Shown piece after piece: positions 9,742-21,468 of a DNA stretch of 64,000 bases (the first letter of the stretch is position 1; the number at the start of each line of letters is the position of its first letter). The DNA comes from Artemisia argyi. Its lineage: Eukaryota > Streptophyta > Magnoliopsida > Asterales > Asteraceae. Location: assembly GCA_030686995.1 (NCBI GenBank), contig CM060704.1, forward strand, positions 169,452,218 through 169,516,217, in the 5' to 3' direction. A program made the position numbers and the translations under genes. The notes under the pieces were generated by a model. It was not told the origin of the DNA. It saw only the letters and a list, made by a program, of their open reading frames with translations, and ran no database searches.

Positions 9742-11188
9742 TGATGAGGCGAAAAATGAAACGTTTTTAAGGGGTCATTTAAGCCCGAATTCGAATTTAT
9801 TTGATCAAATATTGCCCTAAATCGTTCCTTTTGTCATTTTAGGTACTTTTGGAGTGAAATCTGGAAAAGGAAGCATTTTGGACGTTTTTTGAGCATAAAA
9901 GTGAAGAAAATAGCAAAGTCTTAATTTTCCTTGTTGGGAACAGTACCTGACGGCATCACAAGTTCCTTAATGACGGTGTTAAGAGTAATACAAGAGGTGG
10001 ATGTGGATAATACACGTGACGATCCAGAGAGTTTTGTGCATAAGGAGATGACGGCGTCACCCAAGGCCGTCATGGTCCAAGTATTAGTGACGGCCCAGAA
10101 GAAATTCACACATGACGGCCTCAAAAGTGGATCTAGGCAATCCGATTTCATTATAGGCGGCGAGTTGGCGGCGTCACATGTTTACACATGACGCCGTCAT
10201 CCTGTATTATCTATATATAGTTTTCCAATTTTCATTCATTAGTGTGCAACTTTGGGGGTGCAACTTTGAGGGAAAAACCCTAGGCTGATTTTCACAGCTT
10301 TTTCAAGGGTTTTAACCCTTTGAAACTTTCATGTTCTATTTGAGATAAGTAATCTTTCAATTCAATCAATATGTCTATTTGTTGTTTGAATATATCTTAT
10401 GTTTGTCTTTAATTTAACATGCTCGGCTAGATTTCATTTGTGTTTGCTTAGATGTAGTGAAACCTAGATGTTAATTATGGGTTGATTGTTTGTTTATAGT
10501 GGTTACGGATGATTGTATTTGATGTTAGGCTTAAGAAAACTGGTAGACTTCCATTGGTAACATGCTTGAACGTCTTAAGAAACATGATCAGAGGTGTACT
10601 ATGATTTTTGGTTGTATTTAATGCGTAGGAGAATTCTAATGATCCCATGTTAGGAGCTTCTAACGGCTTGTCATAGGAGTGAAGTAGGATCCTATAGAGT
10701 TAGGGAATATTGTACACGGTCCTATGACTAGTATTAAGGAATATGATCCGTCATCCATGCAATTGAAACAAGCTATCAACCTATAAAAGATATCTAGGGA
10801 GTAATGAAACCTAAGTAAACACAACTTTCCCTATCATTGTTTACACCACAATAGTATAATTAGTTTCATTTCATTTTTGTTATTTTATTTTGATTGCATC
10901 TTTAGTTATTGGGTTAGTTGATTAGCAACTAATTCCGCCCACTCTTCCAAAAACCGAGATTTTACTTGCTTTAATAAAACATAAAAATACAAAAAGAATC
11001 ATCCCTCACCTTTAGACTTAGTTTAGGAGACTTTCTAATCCTAGCGACACTACTCCTGAGTTGAACGATCAATCCCCCGGTACTTGTCACTATACTATAC
11101 TACAACGATCAGGTACACTGCCTGGTGGGGGTTGTAAGCTTCTCGAGATCCCTCAAGAGGTAAAGCCTGGTGTGATTCCCACGTATCA
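9742..11188 (+). repeat. 3' LTR, family A copy 2
   Basis: Complete LTR. Array of TGACG palindromes at 9948-10199 (best copies at 10049 and 10189), TATA box CTATATATAG at 10211-10220, and the tRNA-Asp-complementary U5 segment at 11079-11110, 78 nt before the LTR end. Confidence 0.9.
9948..10220 (+). promoter_or_regulatory. LTR promoter of copy 2: TGACG array and TATA box
   Basis: TGACGGCATCA 9948, TGACGGTGTTA 9971, TGACGGCGTCA 10049, half sites near 10077 and 10112, TGACGCCGTCA 10189, then the TATA box at 10211. Spacing from last palindrome to TATA is the same as in copy 1. Confidence 0.6.
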
Positions 11189-11927
11189 CTATTCCAGCTA
11201 AGCATTTTCAAGCTAAATCAGATGGGATGTGCTGATGTGCTTTATTAAAAGAGAATAAGCATAAGTTCTACACAAAATTTCAAGCAATTAGTTATCATGT
11301 GGTGTGAGAGATTGTGGAAGATTATGAAAGCTTAAGCTTATTTTGTTGAAAAATATAAGCTTTAGTAAAAAATAATCTTTGGGTGACAAAAATTAAGAAT
11401 TATTTTAGAAAAACAAGTTCCATGAAAATAACTCATCAAAACCAGCTTTTAAAATATTATGGATATTATTTTTCACAAATTATGTCATTTTACACTTCTA
11501 ATCTAAAAGTACAACTAGTTTGCTAAACATCACTAACAAAAACTATAATTTTAATCTTTTTCAGCATCAACAACAACACCCGCAACAACATCTATTTTTT
11601 TATCAAACATACCCCTAATATCTTAAAATAAACTCAAATGACTTAAGCCAAACGAAGGGCTTATTCAATTCAAGGGTTGTCTTTAATTATTAAAGACAAA
11701 AATACACCGTTGGTCCCTAAACTTTCCATGAAACATCACCGGGCACCTTAACTTTTCAAAATCGTCGCCAGACGTCCAAAACTATGGATTTTGAGGCCGA
11801 ATGCGTCCCTTGACCAGAAATGGGGAGGTCAACGCTAAGTTTTGGTTATTTTTCCAAGGGCAATATAGTCCAACCACATTTACAACTAGCGTATGGTTTA
11901 TGTCTAACCCGACATTGTATTAAATTC

Positions 11928-11934
11928 TATAAAA
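11928..11934 (+). promoter_or_regulatory. TATA box of the small ORF
   Basis: TATAAAA, 53 bp before the ATG at 11987, with an A/C-rich leader free of upstream ATGs. Confidence 0.4.
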
Positions 11935-11986
11935 TCCTCAACTATCAACAACGCAACACACATAGATTCAATCAAAATAACTAAGA

Positions 11987-12220
11987 ATGACACAAAACGA
12001 TAAGGGGAAGGGTTTGTACACTGGGTTGAGGAAAGAGGATTGCTCCAAGGAACATCGTTTGGGTGCTCAGAAGGAGAAGAAAGAGGTTGCCGACAATGTG
12101 TTTCCAAAGTTTGATGATTTGGATACAAGGATTACAAAACTTGAAGCTCTGTATAAATATCTAAAGGAAAGGAAGGAATTGACGGAAAATGGTGATACGG
12201 AAAGTTGTGGGTCTAGCTAA
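11987..12220 (+). CDS. hypothetical 77-residue charged protein
   Basis: I do not recognise this protein. It starts MTQNDKGKGLYTG and ends NGDTESCGSS. It is strongly charged, and residues 36-68 (ADNVFPKFDDLDTRITKLEA onward, then YKYLKERKEL) have the heptad look of a short coiled coil. There is no signal peptide or membrane segment. A TATA box lies 53 bp upstream, and AATAAA signals at 12275 and 12294 follow the stop, so it has the outline of a compact single-exon gene. It is outside the LTR elements but beside the 27-kb nested cluster. It could be the last exon of a larger gene, a transposon-internal ORF, or chance. Confidence 0.4.
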   Translation: MTQNDKGKGLYTGLRKEDCSKEHRLGAQKEKKEVADNVFPKFDDLDTRITKLEALYKYLKERKELTENGDTESCGSS

Positions 12221-12274
12221 GTGTATGTTTAGATGGTAGTGAAGTTTGTAATGGTTGTCAACATAAGATTAATC

Positions 12275-12299
12275 AATAAAAATATGGGTTTTGAATAAA
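12275..12299 (+). terminator. poly(A) signals after the small ORF
   Basis: AATAAA at 12275-12280 and 12294-12299, 55-75 bp after the stop codon at 12218-12220. Typical of a plant 3' end but common by chance in AT-rich DNA. Confidence 0.3.
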
Positions 12300-12622
12300 T
12301 TATATTGTTTGGCAATCAATATTTTTCATGTTGTTGTTAATTCTTTAGTTTGACTGTTACAAGTCAATTTGGCAGTTTGATTATCAGATGTCTAAGTAAT
12401 TAAACGATTTGCCTTTTTAACCATAGTGGCTGTTTGGATTAGCAATTGCATATTGGAGTTACATAATAAAATATCTAAAGCATTTGCATTTTTAACACAT
12501 GTAACCTTGTACAATTACAGGGTATGGTTTGAACATAGGTTCATCAAATGTTAAGTGGCCACTGTATTTGGTTTTGCTAATACAAAGGTGTGATCGATTG
12601 TGGTGCGTATACCATCAAATTT

Positions 12623-14064
12623 TGATACGCGGGATTGCGCCCTCGCAACAGGTTTTACCTCTCAAGGGATCTTGAGAAGCTTACAATCCCCGTCAGGCAG
12701 TGTACTTGATCGTTGTAGTATAGTATAGTGACAAGTACCGGAGGATTGATCGTTCAACTCATGAATAGTGTCGCTAGGATTAGAAAGCCTACTAAACTAG
12801 GTCGAGAGGTGAGGGATGATTCTTATTTGTATTTTTTATATTTTATAAAAGCAAGTAAAATCTAGGGTTTCGAAGGAGTGGGCGGAATTAGTTGCTAGTC
12901 AACTAACCCAATTAACTAATATACAATCAAAATAAAATAAAAGAAATAAAATTAAACTAATGTCGTGGAAACAATAATGAGAAAAATGTGTTTACTTAGA
13001 TTTCATTACTCGCTAGATATCTTTTACCGGATGATTAACTTGTTACAATTGCATGGATGACGGGTCATATTCCTTAATACTAGTCGTAGGGCCGTGTACA
13101 ATATTCCCTAACTCTATAAGATCTAACTTCACTCCTATGTCGAGCCGACTAAAAGCTCCTAACATGGGATTATTTGAATTCACTTATGCATTAAATACAA
13201 CCAAAAATCATAGTACACCTCCGATCATGTTTCTTAAGACGTTCAAGCAAGTTACCAATGGAAGTCTGCCAGTTTCTAAGCCTAACATCGAATACAATCA
13301 TCCGTAAAAATTATAAACAAACAATCAACCAATAATCAACGTCTAGCTTTAACTACATCTAAGCAAACACAATAAAAACGTAGCCTAACATGTTAAAAGA
13401 ACGACAAGCATAAGATAGAATCAAACAACACATAGACATATTGAATGATTATTGGAAGACTTATCTTTATTCAAACATGGAAGAAAAAAGGGTTTGAAAC
13501 CCCTTCAATAAGCAGAAAATTCGACCTAGGGTTTATACTTTAATATTCCACAACTTGTTCCACACTTTACAATGAAAAATTGGAAAAATATATATAGACA
13601 AACCATCCTAACGGCGTCATGTATTAGCTTCTGACACCGTCAACTCGCCGCCAAGTTAAGAGTCGTATTGCCTAGATCCAGTCTTGACGCCTTCATGTAG
13701 AAATATACTCTGGGCCGTCACTTGCATTTTGACCCTGACGGCCTTGATGACGCCGTCAGGCCAATTACATTGAAAATACTCTGGGCCGTCACGTCATAAT
13801 ATCCACTTCCACCTCTTTTATCACTCTTGACGCCGTCATGTGTTAATCCTTGACGTCGTCCGGTACTGTTCCCAGCGAGGAATTAGAGACTTTGCCGTTG
13901 TCTTCACTTTTGTGCTCCAAAAACGTCCAAAACGCTTCCTTTTCCCGATTTCTCCTCAAAAGTACCTAAAATGACAAAAGGAACGATTTAGGGCAATAAT
14001 TGATCAAATTCACAAATTCGAGCTTAAATGACACCTTAAAAGCGGTACACTTTTCGCCTCATCA
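12623..14064 (-). repeat. LTR, family A (minus), left end of the minus cluster
   Basis: Complete 1,442-bp LTR; on the minus strand it starts TGATGAGGCG and ends GCGTATCA. TATA box near 13588-13598, TGACG array 13609-13862, tRNA-Asp-like U5 segment 12708-12739, and a U5 hairpin TCTCAAG/CTTGAGA at 12659-12676. It is followed by 63 bp of element interior (14065-14127) containing the purine-rich string, as expected for a 3' LTR. Left flank AATTT is one base off CATTT after 39270, a possible target duplication. Confidence 0.85.
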
Positions 14065-14127
14065 AATACCCTTACACTTGAGATTTGTTTGTCCTCAAGC
14101 AAATGCGCTTTTATTCTAATCAAAACT
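14065..14127 (-). other. stub of element interior with polypurine string
   Basis: Minus strand of the region matching 9680-9741: AAGTGTAAGGG just before the LTR. All other interior is missing; the next LTR begins at 14128. Confidence 0.7.
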
Positions 14128-15197
14128 TGATACGCGGAATTGCGCCCTTGCAACAGGTTTTACCTCTCAAGGGATCTTGAAAAGCTTGCAATCCCCGCCA
14201 GGCAGTGTACCTGATCGTTGTAATATAGTATAGTGACAAGTACCGGGGGATTGATCGTTCAACTCAGGAATAGTGTCGCTAGGATTAGAAAGCCTACTAA
14301 ACTAGGTCTAGAGGTGAGGGATGATTCTTTTTTGTATTTTTTTATATTTTATAAAAGCAAGTAAAATCTCGGGTTTTGAAGGAGTGGGCGGAATTAGTTG
14401 CTAGTCAACTAACCTAATTAACTAAGATGCAATCAAAATAAACTAAAAGAAATGAAATTAAACTAATGTGGTGGAAACAATAATGAGAAAAGATGTGTTT
14501 ACTTAGATTTCATTACTCGCTAGATATCTTTTACCGGATGATTAGCTTGTTACAATTGCATGGATGACGGGTCATATTCCTTAATACTAGTCGTAGGGCC
14601 GTGTACAGTATTCCCTAACTCTATACGATCCAACTTCACTCCTATGTCGAGCCGACTAAAAGCTCCTAACATGGGATCATTAGAATTCACTTATGCATTA
14701 AATACAACCAAAAATCATAGTACACCTCCGATCAAGTTTCTTAAGACGTTCAAGCAAGTTACCAATGGAAGTCTGCCAGTTTTCTTAAGCCTAACATCGA
14801 ATACAATCATCCGTAACAATTATAAACAAACAATCAACCAATAATCAACATCTAGGTTTCACTACATCTAAGCAAACACAATAAAAACCTAGCCTAACAT
14901 GTTAAAAGAAAGACGAGCATAAGATAGAATCAAACAACACATAGACATATTGAATGATTATTGGAAGACTTATCTTTATTCAAACATGGAAGAAAGAAGG
15001 GTTTGAAACCCCTTTAATAAGCAGAAAATTCGACCTAGGGTTTATGCTTTAATATTCCACAACTTGTTCCACACTTTACAATGAAAAATTGGAAAAATAT
15101 ATATAGACAAAGCATCCTAAAGGCATCATGTATTAGCTTCTGACGCCATCAACTCACCGCCAAGTTAAGAGTCGTATTGCCTAGATCCAGTCTTGAC
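14128..15197 (-). repeat. truncated LTR, family A (minus)
   Basis: Matches 12623-13690 closely, then stops in U3 at about 15197 within 'agtcttgac', where sequence switches to gag. The promoter array and U3 end are lost. Contains the tRNA-Asp-like segment at 14213-14243. Confidence 0.85.
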
Positions 15198-16558
15198 TCC
15201 CTAGTGTCCTTCCTAGGTGTAGTTAGCACTTGGTTGTTCAGGGCTTTCAACAAGTTGTCAATTTTATTGGTCATCTCCGTTTGTTGTTGATTGAATTCGG
15301 TTTTAAACTTAGCTATGCGAGCTTCTTTAGATGCCATAAACTTGGACATCAATCCTTCAAGATTATTGGTACTACCATAGTTATTGGAAGGATTGTTGTT
15401 GAAAGAACGGTTAGAGGGTGGACCGTTTGGTTGGTAACGATTAGGTAGATTGGAAGAATTGTTTTGGGGCATGTTTTGGTTTTGTTTCCACCTAAGGTTC
15501 GGGTGATTTTTCCAAGAAGGATTGTAGGAATCACCGTAAGGGTTTGGCTCAGGTTTGAAAGTGTACCACTTGTCTCCTACTTCGTCGCTACGCGAGGATG
15601 GGTAATCCACAAAATCTTGTCCGGGGATTTCCACGCAATCACGAGTGTCATGGGCACCACTACATAATTCGCATGAAGAAGTGATTTTGTTCACTTGGCT
15701 TGAAGGCTTAGGAGCTTCGTAGGATTTCATGAGAAACTTGACTTGGTCCTCAAGTTCCATGATCCTATGGTCGGGAGTGCTAGAATTGTTCGAAGGCAAA
15801 GATATTTCCTTGACCGTTTTGTTCAAATCACGGGGATCATTCCAACTTTCGTTGTCATAGAGAGCAAGATCTTCTATGAGTTCCCATGATTCTTTTGCAC
15901 TTAGATCATGTAGCTTGCCACCGGCCAATTGGTCAATGGTTCGCCTTGTGGAGAGATCGATATGGTCATAGAAGATTTGGACTTGGAGCCAAAAATCTAT
16001 GCCATGATGAGGGACTTTTTGGAGTAAGTCCTTGAAACGAGTCCATGCTTCATATAGGGTTTCACCTTGACGTTGTTGGAACATCAAGATATCATTTCTA
16101 AGCTTGGTAGTTCTCCCCGGTGGGAAAAATTGAGCAAGGAAACGAGTGGTGAGATCATCCCAAGAGGTGATGGATCCCGCAGGTAAACGTTCAAGCCATT
16201 GACTAGCTTGGTCACATAGAGAGAATTGGAATAGACGTAATCAGGTCGACTCTCTAGTTGCAACATCAAGGTCTATGGAATCTACGATTTTTAGGAAATC
16301 CTTGAGATGTTGATTAGGATCTTCGGAACGAAGTCCATGGAATGAACATCCGCTTTGCACCAACCGGATGGTGTCGGATCGCAAGGGGGACACATTGGCT
16401 CCTTGAGTGAGCTCAATGGTGTTTCGATAGCCGTGGTGGTTAGGACAGGAATACTCTCCTAAAGTTCAGGGTCTAGGAGGTCGGTTTGCAAGTGGTGGGT
16501 TTTATGGGTGGTTTTGTAGTGGTGGGTTGATGGGATCAAAGATATTACCACCTTCCAT
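15198..16558 (-). pseudogene. gag: gag polyprotein, truncated and with stop codons (family A)
   Basis: Minus-strand gag starting at the ATG at 16558. It has the plant gag core (ETLYEAWTRFKDLLQKVPHH), then a CX2CX3HX4C knuckle (CELCSGAHDTRDC) and an Asn/Pro-rich tail. Three in-frame stops lie in the N-terminal part: TAA 16504-16502, TGA 16468-16466 and TGA 16243-16241. Both TGA codons align with CGA in the copy at 32286-33749. The 3' end is cut by the junction at 15197, so the open frame runs into LTR sequence. No protease or pol follows. It once made capsid and nucleocapsid but cannot now make full-length Gag. Confidence 0.85.
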
Positions 16559-16705
16559 GATGTCGGACAGTAATAGTTACGAACAAAGGAATGAAGAAAT
16601 AAGATAGACTAAAGAAAACCTAAAAATAAAAATAAAAATCTTACTAGAAAGGAATCTAGCAAGTAGACCTAATAAAAAGAAATTCTAACCTAGACAATAA
16701 CTATT

Positions 16706-16723
16706 CCCCGGGCTGCGGCGCCA
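16706..16723 (-). other. primer-binding site (tRNA-Asp type)
   Basis: Minus strand TGGCGCCGCAGCCCGGGG, 6 nt after the LTR end at 16730. The first eight bases match the complement of the tRNA-Asp 3' end and the rest match partly. Confidence 0.7.
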
Positions 16724-16729
16724 AAAACA

Positions 16730-17912
16730 TGATACGCGGGATTGCACTCTCGCAACAGGTTTTACCTCTCAAGGGATCTTGAGAAGCTTGCAATCCCCGC
16801 CAGACAGTGTACCTGATCGTTGTAATATAGTATAGTGACAAGTACCGAGGGATTGATCGTTCAACTCAGGAATAGTGTCGCTAGGATTAGAAAGCCTACT
16901 AAACTAGGTCTAGAGCTGAGGGATGATTCTTTTTTGTATTTTTTATATTTTATAAAAGCAAGTAAAATCTCGGGTTTAGAAGGAGTGGGCGGAATTAGTT
17001 GTTAGTCAACTAACCCAATTAACTAAGATGCAATCAAAATAAAATAAAAGAAATGAAATTAAACTAATGTGGTGGAAACAATAATGAGAAAAGATGTGTT
17101 TACTTAGATTTCATTACTTCCTAGATATCTTTTACCGGATGATTAGCTTGTTGCAATTGCATGGATGATGGGTCATATTCCTTAATACTAGTCGTAGGGC
17201 CGTGTACAATATTCCCTAACTCTATAAGATCCAACTTCACTCCTATGTCGAGCCGATCATGTTTCATAAGACGTAGTACACCTCCGATCATGTTTCATAA
17301 GACGTTCAAGCATAAGATAGAATTCACTTATGCATTAAATACAACCAAAAATCGTAGTACACCTCCGATCATGTTTCATAAGACGTTCAAGCAAGTTACC
17401 AATGGAAGTCTGCCAGTTTTCTTAAGCCTAATATCGAATACAATCATCCGTAACAATTATAAACAAACAATAAATCAATAATCAACATCTAGGTTTTACT
17501 ACATCTAAGCAAACACCATAAAAACCTAGCCTAACATGTTAAAAGAAAGACAAGCATAAGATAGAATCAAACAACACATAGACATATTGAATGATTATTG
17601 GAAGACTTATCTTTATTTAAACATGGAAGAAATAAGGGTTTGAAACCCCTTTAATAAGCAGAAAATTCAACCTAGGGTTTATGCTTTAATATTCCACAAC
17701 TTGTTCCACACTTTACAATGAAAAATTGGAAAAAAATATATATAGACAAAGCATCCTGAAGGCGTCATGTATTAGCTTCTGACGCCGTCAACTCGCCGCC
17801 AAGTTAAGAGTTGTATTGCCTAGATCCAGTCTTGACGCCTTCATGTAGAAATATACTTTGGGCCGCCAAGTTAAGAGTTGTATAGCTTCTGACGCCGTCA
17901 ACTCGCCGCCAA
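16730..17912 (-). repeat. 5' LTR, family A (minus), split by element B; rest at 38951-39270
   Basis: The LTR after the PBS, interrupted at 17912 by element B and resumed at 38951. It has two patchwork rearrangements: 17255-17310, where a segment is replaced by copies of nearby LTR pieces, and 17865-17912, where 'gccaagttaagagttgta' and 'tagcttctgacgccgtcaac' are repeated before the junction. tRNA-Asp-like segment at 16815-16844. Confidence 0.8.
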
Positions 17913-20900
17913 GTTAATTCACATACCATTTTATGGCCAAATACCGACCCAAATTGACTAAATGTACTAACAAATGCCAAAGAAATATGAGTTTTTATGT
18001 TGTGAACATGCAGGTACGGATTTATCACAAAAAGACGAAAAATCATGAAAAAACTGGGAAAACAGGCACGAGAGTGGAAGATGGTCAAAAAAGTCAAAGC
18101 TGGAAGTCAACTTAAGTCCTTCATATATTCAAGATTGGCAGGATTAGTCCTTGGAAGTTATTTTGCGAAAATGACAAAATCAGTCCTTGAAGTTTTGGCA
18201 AATTACAAAATTGGTCCTTGGATTCTATATATCATAATTCTGAGAATACAACACAAATTTTAGCCCATGGTGTAATCCAATAAATTCCCAAAGCCCAAAG
18301 TATATACCCAAGCCCACCCCAATCATGGTCAAGGTCCATTAACACTTGGTCCAGGGTCAAAATACTGGTCAAAGTTATTATTAATAATAAAACGCGCCAT
18401 ATTTTCCCCAAATCCCCTCAATACCCAGAACTCCCTAACACACCATGAACCCTAGAATACCAATCAGGCTCAAATCATCACACCACACCAATTAACCATC
18501 AATAAACCTATCATTGGTACTTCTAGAAGCACACCTCACGTGCAGAATACGTTCAGAGAGGGTATATAGAGATGGGTGGACACTTGGCGAGCTATGAATG
18601 GACAAGACGCGTCATATTCTTCATTGGATTCTCTTCTAAATTCTCTGACAAGGACAGAGAAAGACTACAAGAATGGGAACAGATGGCATGGTGTGATTGG
18701 TTAGGCCACGTCTTAATAATTGATCCAAGGGCTATGAATAGATCAAAGAAGCACAATCCTGATCCAAGGGTGATGAAATGGACTGAAGAAGCACAAAGAG
18801 TGGTGTAGATCGCCAACCTGCCATTTAGACCCCAACCCTCACTCCTCTCCTATATATAGAGTTAGTTTTAGCTTATTAGGTATGTAATTTTTAGCTTATT
18901 GTTATGCTGTCAAAATTCCATTGTAACTAGTTTAGTATTTGTAATCTTCTATTGAGTTTTAAATAAAAAGTATTTTAGTTCACTTTTATAATCTTCAGCT
19001 TATTCATATTTCCTTATTGTTTATTTTGTTTCCAAGTTTGTCTTAACATAGCCTTTATTCAGTTGCTTTTAGTTTAATTTCTCTATAATCATTCAAACTC
19101 TAATAATTTACATAAAAAGAAAAAAAAAAATAAAAAAAATAAGAAAAATATAAAAAATAAAAAATGTTTACATATTAACTTGTAAAGCTTTTAGTAGAGC
19201 TTATTTTTACTTTTATACATTCCATTTGAGCTAAATAGCTTTTAGTGGAGTGTTTTGAGTCTTCAGTTAATCTGAATCATCAATGTTGATCAAGTGTTCC
19301 TGTAGTGCAAGTTGGATAAGCAAGGTCAGACAGGGAAGGACCTACCTATCTTAAAGATAGGCAAGCTAAGTGAACCTCCTCAATTTGTGCTGAGGAGGAA
19401 GAGAATTGTAAGTTTCAATTTCTGATTTGAATTGAATGTACTGTTTCATTGATCATATTTGCTGATATTGTTGTATTAGCTTTGATTGTGACTGATTGAA
19501 TCTGAGTTACATATTACTTGTAGGTCTGTTTTGATAGTTAGAGTAGTTTATTGGTTATAATTGTTGCATCTGTGAGTATATTGCTTGCTTGAATTTCTAA
19601 TTTGTAGTTTAACTATGATCTGTCATCTCTGTTTGATCTAGTATTAGATATTGGAGATTTGTAATTCTGAGTTTGATATTGGAATTTGATAGTGATTTTG
19701 ATTGAGTAAGTAGAGTTGTGTGATCTAAATTGAGGTACTGTAGTATTGCTGTTAGAATAAGTGTGATTGGATCCTGATGCTATTTGCTGTTACATAGTTG
19801 TTATTGAGTGACTGTGTAGAGATATTGGTTGAGTAGTAAGATTTGTGTGCTCATTTAGTAAGATTTGTAGCATTACTGTCATACCAAGGGGGTGTTTGGT
19901 TTTATGAATTGCTGAGTGGTTTTGATACTAGATTGCTGAATCTCTGTATCTATTTGGTTCATTTAGTGATATAAGAGAGACTAATATCAATAAAACAGTA
20001 GAGTATTTCATAAAAAGTCAAAAGCAGGTTTCAATTGAGTTAAACGATTAATGTAGTGTTTTAATAGTTGGAAGATTTGAAGAACTAGTTGCATCTTAAT
20101 TCTAGTAGTTAATTCTAGTATACTTGTAGCTTTATATAACATATAGGAGTAGAAATTAACTGATGAAATTGAATTAAGTCAAACTGAAAAGTATAAAAAA
20201 GTCAACTGTATCTTGTGTTGTTAGTGGTTCAATAGCTACTGAATTTGTGTATTTTAGATCAGCACACATAAGATTTTGATCTTAAAATTGTTTGAATTTG
20301 CATCTCAGCTATGCTATTTTACTTTTGCCCCAATTTGCTAGTATAATTGAGCTTATTTGAAGTGCTTTTTGCACCTGTGTATAAGCAGAGTTGAGACAGG
20401 AAATTATTTGAACTTTGTGGCCTGCATTTGTGTATTTGGTTCTTATTACTGAGTTTGATTGTATTTCTGAGCTGTATTTGAGTAGTATCAGTGTTATGCA
20501 TCACTATTTTACCTCTGGTTCAGTCTGTGCTTGTTTTGCTTATTAAAGTGAGCTTATTTTGAGCTTATTGCTAAATTTCTGAGTATCTGTGGATATCTGT
20601 GCTTGTGATTGATCATACTTTTGCATTTCTGAGCATATTGCATCATTCTAAGACCGTTTTTGAAGTTTCATAAAGATTGGGTCACAAGTGCTTAAAAATA
20701 AGCACATGCGATAAGCAGTTTTCCATTGAATAAGCAGTTTTACTATTCATTTTTATTTCAAAATTTTTTCTCTGAGTTTCTTTTATTATTTTTTATTTTC
20801 TGGAATTTTTCCAGATTTTTCCAAGTATTTTTTCTATTTTTCTTAATTTCTTTTTTATTTTATTCATTTTTAAATAGATTTTAAATACAAAAAATCCATA

Positions 20901-21446
20901 AAAATTCAGAAAAGGCTGTGAAAAATACAAAAATATTTTTAGAAATTCTTTTATAATATTTTAGAATTTTCAGAATTTAATTTTCATTTTTCCACCTTAT
21001 TTTTCTATTTTTCTTCATTTTTGATCCATTTATAATTACAAAAATCAAAATAAATACATAGAAAATAATAGAAAAGTCAAAAAAATATTTTTCTTTTTCT
21101 GGAAATTCATTTTATTAGTTTAAGATTTTTAGAAAATATTTTCAAGTTTGTAGGATCATTTTTAAATAAAAGTTACGTTTTAAATAACGCGGTTGCATTT
21201 TCGTTTTTACGAATTAGAATTTTGTGCATTAACTGCTTGTACTCTTTGCATAATTCAAATTTGTTTGTGAATACTTGAATATCTTGATTTCTATTTTCAC
21301 TTTGTCACTTCTCAATTCATGGTTTCATGAATCAATATTCTTGATTCCATTCGTCTTTACTTGGATACTACTCGGGTGATCCGTATTTTACGCAGATCAC
21401 TTCGATATACTACTATATACTATATAAGTTGATTTTGACACAATCA
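17913..21446 (+). repeat. 5' LTR, family B (3.5 kb)
   Basis: Ends GACACAATCA just before the PBS. A TATA box, TATATATAG, is at 18851-18859. U3 carries 'agtccttg' spaced repeats at 18118-18225. 19110-19165 and 20760-21090 are A/T-rich. It contains about 490 bp (20411-20904) that are deleted in the 3' LTR. ORFs within it are not called. Confidence 0.88.
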
Positions 21447-21451
21447 ATTTT

Positions 21452-21468
21452 TGGCGCCGCAGCCGGGG
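21452..21468 (+). other. primer-binding site of element B (tRNA-Asp type)
   Basis: TGGCGCCGCAGCCGGGG, 5 nt after the LTR. It differs from the expected tRNA-Asp complement only at the GTTGCC/GCAGCC positions. Confidence 0.8.

Larger units (their letters stand above)
8131..11188 (+). mobile_element. Family A copy 2, 3' fragment with LTR
   Basis: 8131-9741 matches the 3' noncoding region of copy 1 from about 2885. It starts abruptly at the end of the family C LTR, so C probably inserted here and the left half lies outside the window. It has the purine strings at 8142, 9053 and 9727 and both CATTTTT hairpins (8643-8661, 8786-8804). The LTR is 9742-11188 (1,447 bp), TGATGAGG...GTATCA. The next five bases are CTATT. 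No coding sequence remains. Confidence 0.85.
11189..12622. other. Probable host sequence between element clusters
   Basis: Not matched to any LTR family in the window. It contains the small ORF 11987-12220 with promoter and poly(A) signals. Upstream, 11700-11800 has 'ggtccctaaacttt' type repeats like those flanking many plant transposons, so part of it may be an unrecognised transposon. The remainder holds nothing I can identify. Confidence 0.4.

Noticed and set aside
12708..12739. A tRNA-Asp gene or tRNA-derived SINE
   Set aside because: Only the 5' third of a tRNA is matched, with an insertion. The anticodon arm, T arm and acceptor are absent, and it lies at a fixed place in an LTR.
13053..13307. 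ORFs starting MDDGSYSLILVVGPC, repeated at 14560, 17161 and 39773
   Set aside because: They lie inside family A LTRs, antisense to the element. Their similarity is that of the LTR copies, and the frame is broken or shifted in several of them.
18572..18808. 78-codon ORF (MGGHLASYEWTRR), also at 36545-36865
   Set aside because: Present twice only because it lies in U3 of both family B LTRs, upstream of the TATA box. No known similarity and no sign of selection visible from two LTR copies.
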